Assembly: GCA_964390805.1 (NCBI GenBank)
Contig: CAYMKL010000126.1
Coordinates: 1 to 19,913, forward strand
From: CAYMKL01 sp964390805
GTDB lineage: Bacteria; Chloroflexota; Anaerolineae; VGOG01
DNA: 19,913 nt
Reading direction: 5' to 3'
The notes below the pieces were generated by a model. The model saw nothing but the letters and a program-made list of their open reading frames with translations. It was not told where the DNA came from and did no database searches. A program made the translations under genes and the position numbers. The stretch's first letter is position 1. Each line of letters starts with the position of its first letter. Below are positions 14,750 to 19,913 of the stretch, one piece after another.

Positions 14750-15368
14750 TCCACAACTTCCCCCTGATCACATCCCTCAACTCTTCCTGGAGGGAATCCA
14801 ACTCGTCATTGATTGCAATGACCGCCGTGTCCAGGATGTCGTCATCGTAAGGCTTCTGTCCCATCCTGGTCATCTCGTGTTTTAGCATCCCCTTAGTTAC
14901 CCTCAACCGTTTAGTACGAGGCGATTTGGCCTTCAGTGCTGCTATCGCTGCATCTGTCAGGCGAATGGATAGCTCTTGCAGTTGCCCCTCGTTCATCTGG
15001 GCGATCCCACCTAGATCAAGAAAGTCGTCGTAGGTAGTGTTGGCTAGTATGTACCGAAACCAGTTCTCCCAGGTTCTATCCGCATCCGTTCTGTAGAAGC
15101 GAGATGGAGGGATTTCATCAAAATCCTCCAATTCTGGTTCTTCTTCTTCATAATCATTGGAACCGAAGGGTTCGATTGGGCTGAGAATGTTGCGCCAGAT
15201 GTTCCAGGCGGCCATAGCAGCAATCATACCCAGGAGAGTTGCCTCGAACAGGGAGAAAGGCAAGAAAAGAGTGAGTATCCAGCCCACACCAAGGGCAACG
15301 CCGATTACAAGCGCGAAACTGATGACAAGCAAGACGATCATCACGACGATGGGAAGAAGAGTCCACAT
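14727..15368 (-). CDS. membrane-anchored protein, possible effector of the Rad50-like system
   Basis: The 213-aa protein starts with two hydrophobic segments (about residues 4-33 and 37-60), then an acidic linker (YEEEEPELEDFDEIPP) and a soluble, largely helical domain (about 95-213) with NWFRYILANTTYDDFLDLGG and several KR-rich stretches. I recognise no enzyme motif. AAGGAGG lies 7 nt before ATG 15368. The IS element sits 18 nt upstream and has separated the gene from its original upstream sequence, including the stop of the oxidoreductase gene. As first gene of a three-gene set ending in a Rad50-like ATPase, a membrane-acting effector is a reasonable guess, not more. Confidence 0.72.
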   Translation of the reverse strand: MWTLLPIVVMIVLLVISFALVIGVALGVGWILTLFLPFSLFEATLLGMIAAMAAWNIWRNILSPIEPFGSNDYEEEEPELEDFDEIPPSRFYRTDADRTWENWFRYILANTTYDDFLDLGGIAQMNEGQLQELSIRLTDAAIAALKAKSPRTKRLRVTKGMLKHEMTRMGQKPYDDDILDTAVIAINDELDSLQEELRDVIRGKLWNEPVDVF

Positions 15369-15386
15369 AGTTGAACCTCCTTAAAC

Positions 15387-15403
15387 ACTATACTTTCCGC
15401 TAA
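15387..15403. repeat. left terminal inverted repeat of the IS
   Basis: ACTATACTTTCCGCTAA pairs perfectly with 16901-16917. Confidence 0.93.
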
Positions 15404-15488
15404 CTTTCCATTAGTTACGGGTAGGCAATTTTGCCAAATCGTGGTAAGATAGGGCAAACATCCCTAACTCAGCCAGGAGGTACGCAAA

Positions 15489-16793
15489 ATGCCCATCGCC
15501 GCAACTCGAACTATGGAGGCTCTCTGCACGGTCACGCTGAGCCTCCCGATCGGCACCAACCTTGCTCTTTTACACTTTTTGTGGATGCTGACCAGTGGCC
15601 AGCTCTTGCCCAGCCGTGGGGCCATTTTCCCCGCCTTACAAGCTATAGGCCTGTCCGTGGCGGCTATCCGCCGCGCATGGGCGGCGTTTTGGGGCGGGGC
15701 GTGGGAGTTGGACACGTTGCTGCAAAGCTGGGAAGCCCATGTCCAAGAGCAAGGCCAATGGCAGCCCCATCAATACGAGGGCTATTATCCCATAGCCGTC
15801 GATCTCACGGCCTTCTGGCGACCCGCCTTGAAGGGCTGCCTCACCAAACACTACCATCCGGCAGCGGGGAAAGCCCTGGCGGCCATTGTCCTGGGGGTGA
15901 TCGCGCGGGTGGGAAGTGTCAACAGCCAACGGGTGGCCTTGCTCCTTAAGGTGGTGCGTGCAGACCCAGATGACCCCACCGAAGTCAGCCTGAAAGCCAA
16001 GGTTGTGCAATGCGTCATCACCACCTTGGCCGACGACGAGATGCCGGTGCTCGACGCGGGCTTCCGCATCCGGGAACTGCAAGCGGCGCAACTGTCCCGC
16101 TATGTGGTGCGGCTTGCTAAGAACTTCACCGCCCGCCGTAATGTTCTGCCCGAATACAAGGGACATGGTCGGCGACCAGAGTACGGGGAGTTGGTGCGGC
16201 CGTTAGCCCGCACCTACAAGGGCAAAACCATCCCCGCCACGCCATCGGATCGGACGGAGACCTGGACAGAAGACGGGATCACCTTCCGCGCTGAGTTCTG
16301 GGACGACCTCGTATTGCCCGATGTCAAAGTGCATCCCGATAACCCCACGTTCAACGTGGTCGCGATTCATGACCCACGCTACCGCGAGCCGTGGCTCCTG
16401 GCTTGCCCGCGCAAGCTCAGCGGGGCGGCGTTGCGTGGACTGTATCGGGATCGCTGGCCGGTGGAGCAGGTGCCGCTGGCCGCCAAGCAGATGTTGGGTG
16501 CAGGACGCCAGTTTGTCTTTGCCCCCGAAAGTCAGCAACGACTCCCGGAACTCGCCTTGTTGGCGGGGAACATGGTGACCTACTTGGCATCCACCCTGCC
16601 TGCAACGCCTACTGGCTTTTGGGACCGCCAGCCCAAGCCCACGCCCGGACGCTTGCGCCGGGTGCTGGCACGGACGCCTTTTCCCAAGTCTTTCCCCTTG
16701 CCGGAGCGAATTCGAAAAAAAGCCTCCGTGGTTGCCCACCTTCCCAAGGGCATTTTGGGCCACCGCCGCCAAAAACAGGCTGCCAAGGCCTGA
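15489..16793 (+). CDS. IS4-superfamily DDE transposase
   Basis: The 434-aa protein has the IS4-type catalytic residues: D105 in AVDLTAFWRP, D189 in PVLDAGFR, and E325 in YRDRWPVEQVPLAAK. The last segment fits the Y-(2)-R-(3)-E-(6)-K signature exactly (Y318, R321, E325, K332). The basic C-terminus (RIRKKASVV, HRRQKQAAKA) is usual for DNA binding. AGGAGG lies 8 nt before ATG 15489. It is the only plus-strand gene in the window and runs against all its neighbours. The reading frame is intact, so the enzyme is probably active. Confidence 0.93.
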   Translation: MPIAATRTMEALCTVTLSLPIGTNLALLHFLWMLTSGQLLPSRGAIFPALQAIGLSVAAIRRAWAAFWGGAWELDTLLQSWEAHVQEQGQWQPHQYEGYYPIAVDLTAFWRPALKGCLTKHYHPAAGKALAAIVLGVIARVGSVNSQRVALLLKVVRADPDDPTEVSLKAKVVQCVITTLADDEMPVLDAGFRIRELQAAQLSRYVVRLAKNFTARRNVLPEYKGHGRRPEYGELVRPLARTYKGKTIPATPSDRTETWTEDGITFRAEFWDDLVLPDVKVHPDNPTFNVVAIHDPRYREPWLLACPRKLSGAALRGLYRDRWPVEQVPLAAKQMLGAGRQFVFAPESQQRLPELALLAGNMVTYLASTLPATPTGFWDRQPKPTPGRLRRVLARTPFPKSFPLPERIRKKASVVAHLPKGILGHRRQKQAAKA

Positions 16794-16900
16794 AAACGGC
16801 CACCGACCCTCAAATTCTCTTGTCTTTTCTGACCCGGAAGTGAAATCCTGCCTTTCTGGGCATCGCCGCTTGCCTGGGCAACGAGCTCACCGGGTCCGAT
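16794..16900. other. non-coding right end of the IS
   Basis: This is the 107 bp between the transposase stop and the right inverted repeat. I see no gene; a short GC-rich segment (GACCCGG near 16830 and CCGGGTCC near 16890) could pair. Confidence 0.5.
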
Positions 16901-16917
16901 TTAGCGGAAAGTATAGT
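16901..16917. repeat. right terminal inverted repeat of the IS
   Basis: TTAGCGGAAAGTATAGT is the exact reverse complement of 15387-15403. Confidence 0.93.
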
Positions 16918-16924
16918 AAACAGA

Positions 16925-17902
16925 TTATCTTCTGTTGGCACTGTAGACAAGTGCCTCAATTACTCGCATGTTTGCCACAGCGTCTCCCAGCGGCACTGGG
17001 GCTTTCCTATCCTCCAGCACTGCCTGGGAGAACAGGTCTCCCTGAATTGTATACTGGTCGCAAATCTTCAGCGCAACCTCTTCAATCTTGGCACCATCTT
17101 CATACCACACCTTGCACGGCCGGTCGGACGGGGCATTGAAAGGTATCTCGATTTCAATCCGCCCCTTCGTACCAAAGATGTTTACCCGCTGATAGGGCGC
17201 CAACTGTGTCGCACAGGTGAACGTCGAAGTGCCATTGCCAAACTCCAGTATGCCAGAAGTCAGACGATCTATCTTGAACTCTGGATCGTATTCCATCATT
17301 CCACAGACCCGCCGAGGCTCGGCCCCAAAGATGAACCGCGAAAGCGAAATGCAGTAGCAACCGATGTCCATCAATCCTCCGCCACCAATGTCGGCCCTGT
17401 TTCGAATGTCGTCGGGGTCAGTATTGTAGTACGAGAAGAAAGACTGAATCGTCCGCACTTCACCGATTTTACCTTCTGCGACCCACTGCTTTGCCCACTG
17501 CCACTGTGGATGATGCCGATACATGAATGCTTCCATGACCTTCAGTTGGGGGAACTTCTTGGCAGCGTCCAACAGTTCCTGAGCTTCGGCTGCACTCAGG
17601 CCAATGGGCTTCTCACACAAAACGTGCTTGCCCGCGTTCAGTGCTTTGATTGACCAGGGGACGTGCAGATGGTTGGGTAGTGGGATGTAAACGGCATCAA
17701 CGTCGGGATCGGCCAGTAGTTCCTCGTAGGATCCATAAGCCTTTCCTATGCCCAGCCGCCTTGCTGCTGCCTGTGCCTTTTCCAGCTTGCGCGAAGCAAG
17801 GGCCGTAACCGTGCAGTACTTGCCCAATTGCATAGCGGGGATCACCCTTTCGGTGCCAATTCTGGCGGTGCTCAGGACACCCCATCGAATCTTCCTCGTC
17901 AT
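16925..17902 (-). CDS. Gfo/Idh/MocA-family NAD(P)-dependent oxidoreductase
   Basis: The 325-aa protein starts at ATG 17902, where GGAGG lies 5 nt upstream; TTG 17935 and ATG 17917 open the same frame without a proper site. It has the N-terminal Rossmann segment WGVLSTARIG, the family hallmark CEKPIG around residue 95, and the C-terminal substrate domain with GGGGLMDIGCYCI, where the GCY region carries the usual catalytic neighbourhood. Members oxidise or reduce sugars, inositols and trans-1,2-dihydrodiols; substrate unknown here. It is transcribed from the promoter of repeat copy 2 (leader about 56 nt). Before the IS arrived it would have been followed within about 21 nt by the 213-aa membrane protein gene. 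Confidence 0.9.
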   Translation of the reverse strand: MTRKIRWGVLSTARIGTERVIPAMQLGKYCTVTALASRKLEKAQAAARRLGIGKAYGSYEELLADPDVDAVYIPLPNHLHVPWSIKALNAGKHVLCEKPIGLSAAEAQELLDAAKKFPQLKVMEAFMYRHHPQWQWAKQWVAEGKIGEVRTIQSFFSYYNTDPDDIRNRADIGGGGLMDIGCYCISLSRFIFGAEPRRVCGMMEYDPEFKIDRLTSGILEFGNGTSTFTCATQLAPYQRVNIFGTKGRIEIEIPFNAPSDRPCKVWYEDGAKIEEVALKICDQYTIQGDLFSQAVLEDRKAPVPLGDAVANMRVIEALVYSANRR

Positions 17903-17927
17903 TATTACCTCCCTCATTGTTCCCTCA

Positions 17928-17940
17928 CTGGTCAATCACC
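17928..17940. repeat. 13-bp leader motif shared with the AAA ATPase gene
   Basis: CTGGTCAATCACC, second copy of the motif at 11191-11203. On the coding strand it lies in the 5' leader between the promoter and the ribosome binding site of the oxidoreductase gene. Confidence 0.5.
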
Positions 17941-17964
17941 GCTGTTGCGGATGCCGGCTTGCTT

Positions 17965-17993
17965 ATTATAACCCAACGACGGCACTTACGCAA
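17965..17993 (-). promoter_or_regulatory. sigma-70-like promoter in repeat copy 2 (oxidoreductase operon)
   Basis: TTGCGT (17988-17993), a 17-nt spacer and TATAAT (17965-17970) on the minus strand. Predicted start near 17958. Confidence 0.7.
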
Positions 17994-18000
17994 ACGAGCA

Positions 18001-18045
18001 AAGCCCACTGCCCTGCTTTCGCGGAAAGTGCGGGGCCGCGGGCTT
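18001..18045 (-). terminator. hairpin in repeat copy 2, probable end of the toxin-antitoxin/ROK operon
   Basis: Arms 18001-18008 and 18038-18045 form an 8-bp stem with one G-U, extended by GCCC/GGGC. It is followed by CUUUGC, a weak U-tract. Confidence 0.6.
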
Positions 18046-18065
18046 GCCTTGTCGCATATCGCCTT

Positions 18066-18953
18066 TCACACCTGCTGCGCCAACGCGATGGCGCCCAGCA
18101 CTCCCGCCCGATCGCCTAACCCTGGCGGCACGATGTAATCGTCTATCTGCTCCAAGATTGCCGGCGCTTGCAGGTAGCTGTTGAGCAGTTCCTGCACCTC
18201 CCGCCGCACCAGCGGGAAGAGCACTGGCTGTTGCATCACGCCGCCCCCCATGATGATGCGCTGGGGCGATAGGATGCAGATGATGTTTACCAGGCCCAGG
18301 GCCAGGTACTTGGCCTCCAGTGGCCAGGCGGGGTGGTCTGCGGGCAGCATCTCGCCCCGCTGCCTCCAGCGCTTTTCCAGGGCCGGGCCGGTTGCCAGCC
18401 CCTCCAGGCAGTCGCCGTGGTAGGGGCAAGAACCGGGGTAGGGGTCGCTATCCCAGTCGTGGGGAATGAGCACGTGCCCCATCTCCGGATGGACCAGGCC
18501 ATGGATCAGTTTCCCGTTGACCATGCCTCCCCCGCCAATGCCCGTGCCGATGGTCAGGTAGACGAAGGTGTCCAATCCCTGGGCAGCGCCCCAGCGGTGT
18601 TCGCCCAGGGCGGCTCCGTTCACGTCGGTATCGAAGCCCACCGCTACACCCAGCGCCCGCCGGACCGCTCCGGCAAGATCGGTGTGAGCCCAGCCAGGCT
18701 TGGGCGTGGTGGTGATGTAGCCGAAGGTGGGCGAATTCGGGTCCGGATCCACTGGGCCAAAAGAGGCAATGCCGAGGGCCGTCAAAGGCTCGTCTTGCTG
18801 ATGCTGCTGAAAAAACCGAATGGCCCGGCTGATGGTTTCCTCTGGCGTGGTGGTAGGAAAGCGCGTCTCTGCTCGGAGATCGTCGGGGCCGCTGCCCACC
18901 GCGCACACGAATTTCGTGCCGCCCGCCTCAATCCCTCCCCAAAGTGACATCAT
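18066..18953 (-). CDS. ROK-family sugar kinase (fructokinase-like)
   Basis: The 295-aa protein has the ROK phosphate loop GGIEAGGTKF, the catalytic segment FDTDVNGAALGE, the nucleotide motif TIGTGIGGGG, and a zinc-binding region starting HPEMGHV and continuing GSCPYHGDCLEGLATGPAL. Together with its length, this fits the fructokinase (ScrK/GmuE-like) branch, which phosphorylates fructose or a related hexose with ATP; exact sugar is inference. The start is ATG 18953 or 18950, and the gene overlaps the PIN gene by 26 bp, so a metabolic kinase is coupled to a toxin-antitoxin-like pair. The hairpin of repeat copy 2 begins 20 nt after its stop. Confidence 0.9.
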   Translation of the reverse strand: MMSLWGGIEAGGTKFVCAVGSGPDDLRAETRFPTTTPEETISRAIRFFQQHQQDEPLTALGIASFGPVDPDPNSPTFGYITTTPKPGWAHTDLAGAVRRALGVAVGFDTDVNGAALGEHRWGAAQGLDTFVYLTIGTGIGGGGMVNGKLIHGLVHPEMGHVLIPHDWDSDPYPGSCPYHGDCLEGLATGPALEKRWRQRGEMLPADHPAWPLEAKYLALGLVNIICILSPQRIIMGGGVMQQPVLFPLVRREVQELLNSYLQAPAILEQIDDYIVPPGLGDRAGVLGAIALAQQV

Positions 18954-19353
18954 TCATCCAGTTCTCAACTCTCAGCCCGGTGATGCGCCGGAAGTGCTTC
19001 ACGTTTTGAGTGACGAGCACATAGTCACCGGCCAGGGCGATACCGGCGATCAAGATGTCCGCATCGGGAATGAGGTCGCCCCGTCGCCGCAGATCGGCGT
19101 ATACCTGGGCAGCCCTCCTGCAAGCGGTCTGATCGAGCGGTATCACGTTGTTCAACCTGCAGAACTCGTCAAACACCTTCTGACGGTCGCGCGAACCGAC
19201 GTACTCGTGGCCTTTCATCACTTCGTAGTAGGTGATGATTGTGATGTTGAGGTAGCCATACAAGTCCCGATGTTGTCGTGCCTGCTCGACCATCTGGGGC
19301 ACTCCTTTGAATAGCGGCATCAGCATATCTGTGTCGAGAATGGAAGGATTCAC
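18928..19353 (-). CDS. PIN-domain RNase, VapC-like toxin candidate
   Basis: The 141-aa protein has the PIN acid residues in order: D7/D9 in SILDTDM, E44 in YYEVMKG, D97/D99 in IPDADILIAG, and a TQNVKHF segment near 115-121. PIN proteins of this size are metal-dependent RNases, typically VapC toxins cutting tRNA or rRNA loops. The upstream gene overlaps by 4 bp (ATGA) and is the natural antitoxin candidate. The downstream ROK gene overlaps by 26 bp. Confidence 0.88.
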   Translation of the reverse strand: MNPSILDTDMLMPLFKGVPQMVEQARQHRDLYGYLNITIITYYEVMKGHEYVGSRDRQKVFDEFCRLNNVIPLDQTACRRAAQVYADLRRRGDLIPDADILIAGIALAGDYVLVTQNVKHFRRITGLRVENWMNDVTLGRD

Positions 19354-19622
19354 GACGTTGATTCCTCCCTGTCCGACTCAATCTCGCGGCCGGCAAAGTA
19401 ACTTGCTCGCTCTTCAAGAATGGTCTTGAACACACGATCCTCTTCTGGTGAGAAATCAGCCCACATGCCGATGAACCGCTCCAGGTTGTCCTCGCCTGTA
19501 GTTTGTGAGTCTATTAAGGCATCCATCAATTGGGTAAGCCAGACCTTAAGACGCCTGTCTATCGTACGTTCAACCAGTTGCTCGAATTCCTCAGTTGACA
19601 GTGTTCCCAAAGCTCTTTCCAT
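19350..19622 (-). CDS. small acidic protein, probable antitoxin for the PIN protein
   Basis: The 90-aa protein is mostly helical and acidic (LSTEEFEQLVERTIDRRLKVWL, then a C-terminal EEDRVFKTILEERASYFAGREIESD). I recognise no standard antitoxin DNA-binding fold. Its position directly before, and 4-bp overlap with, a PIN gene, its size and its charge suggest the antitoxin. AGGAGAGGAG lies 7 nt before ATG 19622, and the promoter of repeat copy 3 starts about 32 nt upstream. Confidence 0.72.
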   Translation of the reverse strand: MERALGTLSTEEFEQLVERTIDRRLKVWLTQLMDALIDSQTTGEDNLERFIGMWADFSPEEDRVFKTILEERASYFAGREIESDREESTS

Positions 19623-19660
19623 TGCTCGACTCCTCTCCTTGTTTTCAGATGGCCGTCTCT

Positions 19661-19689
19661 ATTATAACCCAACGAAGGCACTTACGCAA
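19661..19689 (-). promoter_or_regulatory. sigma-70-like promoter in repeat copy 3 (toxin-antitoxin/ROK operon)
   Basis: TTGCGT (19684-19689), a 17-nt spacer and TATAAT (19661-19666) on the minus strand. Predicted start near 19654. Confidence 0.7.
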
Positions 19690-19696
19690 ACTAACA

Positions 19697-19741
19697 AAGC
19701 CCGCAGCCCTGCTCTCACAGAAAGCACGGGGCCGCGGGCTT
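19697..19741 (-). terminator. hairpin in repeat copy 3
   Basis: Arms 19697-19704 and 19734-19741 give an 8-bp stem that continues through GGCCC/GGGCT to about 13 bp, followed by CUUUGUU. Confidence 0.6.
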
Positions 19742-19742
19742 G

Positions 19743-19913
19743 TCCCATGTCTTACATTTCACGTTTCACGTTTTACCATATTTTTGCGCAAAAGTCGGGG
19801 GGTTGCATTCCCCCTGGAGGAATAGAACCCCTGGAGTTTTGCACGAACCTTAACATGTGGTGCTGTACCTTAACAATGCGGATAAATCAGGGTAGCGTCG
19901 GGCGAGCATTTTG
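19743..19913. other. gene-free right edge with short repeats
   Basis: No coding region is supported. Three 7-bp units (ATTTCAC, GTTTCAC, GTTTTAC) lie at 19756-19776. A small hairpin (ATTCC/GGAAT) lies near 19817-19833. ACCTTAACA occurs twice, at 19847-19855 and 19867-19875, 20 bp apart start to start. The feature they belong to lies outside the window. Confidence 0.5.

Larger units (their letters stand above)
15387..16917 (+). mobile_element. complete IS4-superfamily insertion sequence (1531 bp)
   Basis: The element is bounded by perfect 17-bp terminal inverted repeats, ACTATACTTTCCGCTAA at 15387-15403 and its reverse complement at 16901-16917. It is flanked by a direct repeat, AAAC at 15383-15386 and 16918-16921. 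Because the outermost bases are A and T, the duplicated target could also be read as up to 6 bp (TAAACA). It holds one intact DDE transposase. Perfect ends, an intact gene and a clean target duplication point to recent insertion. Group within the superfamily not resolved. Confidence 0.92.
17964..18046 (-). repeat. terminator-promoter repeat, copy 2
   Basis: Same order of blocks as copies 1 and 3. It fills the gap between the ROK kinase stop (20 nt away) and the oxidoreductase gene. The first arm reads AAGCCCAC instead of AAGCCCGC, which keeps the stem through a G-U pair. Confidence 0.9.
19660..19742 (-). repeat. terminator-promoter repeat, copy 3
   Basis: The copy with the longest uninterrupted stem. 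It lies 38 nt upstream of the antitoxin candidate. The gene it would terminate is not identifiable in the window. Confidence 0.9.

Noticed and set aside
15568..15579. A third TTTACACTTTTT, matching the inner arms of the inverted repeat near 7414 and 7523
   Set aside because: It lies within transposase coding sequence (LLHFLW region) and there is no similarity beyond the 12 bases, so chance is likely.
15636..16166. Minus-strand frames inside the transposase gene
   Set aside because: They are antisense to an intact transposase with all DDE residues and lack any motif.
12490..19742. Reading the three-copy repeat as a CRISPR array or as tRNA-like genes
   Set aside because: Copies are kilobases apart with no spacers, and the fold is a single hairpin without tRNA arms.

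Overview
This window looks like a chromosomal accessory region of an uncultured bacterium, most plausibly a Chloroflexota (Anaerolineae-type) member. That placement is inference: it rests on the PqqD-like/radical SAM pair resembling the SynChlorMet cassette, on RsbV/RsbW-type regulators, on the high-GC, Shine-Dalgarno-led and tightly overlapping gene style, and on heptamer tandem repeats. No rRNA, tRNA or marker gene fixes the taxonomy. Apart from one transposase, every gene I can support lies on the minus strand, so the genes read from the right edge to the left.

From right to left: (1) 19913-18066 holds a toxin-antitoxin-like pair (small protein plus PIN-domain protein) that overlaps a ROK sugar kinase. 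(2) 17902-12600 was probably one operon: a Gfo/Idh/MocA oxidoreductase, a two-helix membrane protein, a 69-aa protein and a Rad50/SMC-like ATPase with a CPVC hook. The last three resemble an ABC-three-component conflict system. A complete 1.53-kb IS4-superfamily element (15387-16917) has inserted between the oxidoreductase and the membrane protein; without it the stop and start codons would be about 21 nt apart. (3) 12403-7596 is a second run: an Mrr-type restriction endonuclease, a 69-aa unknown, an AAA/OLD-like ATPase translationally coupled to a DUF4276 (TOPRIM-like) protein, a GNAT-YoaP protein, a SixA-like histidine phosphatase and a DinB-like protein. (4) 7396-3479 is a tightly packed run: M19 dipeptidase, two GNATs, an RsbV-like STAS protein, an RsbW-like kinase and an M28 lipoprotein peptidase. 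(5) 3252-1 holds a DUF4258/YgiT-type toxin-antitoxin-like pair, a PqqD-like protein, a radical SAM/SPASM enzyme and the 5' part of a Wzz/BY-kinase polysaccharide protein that runs off the left edge.

The most unusual feature is a repeat of about 72-83 bp present three times (12490-12561, 17964-18046, 19660-19742), always in the same orientation and always in a gene gap. Read in the direction of the genes, each copy first forms a strong GC hairpin (AAGCCCGC/GCGGGCTT, with a compensatory G-U in copy 2). It then presents an almost consensus sigma-70 promoter, TTGCGT - 17 nt - TATAAT. Each copy is thus a ready-made 'end one transcript, start the next' cassette, and the copies divide the right-hand 7.5 kb into transcription units that match the gene content. 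The second notable point is that the Rad50-like ATPase has lost the Walker A lysine by what could be a single base change.
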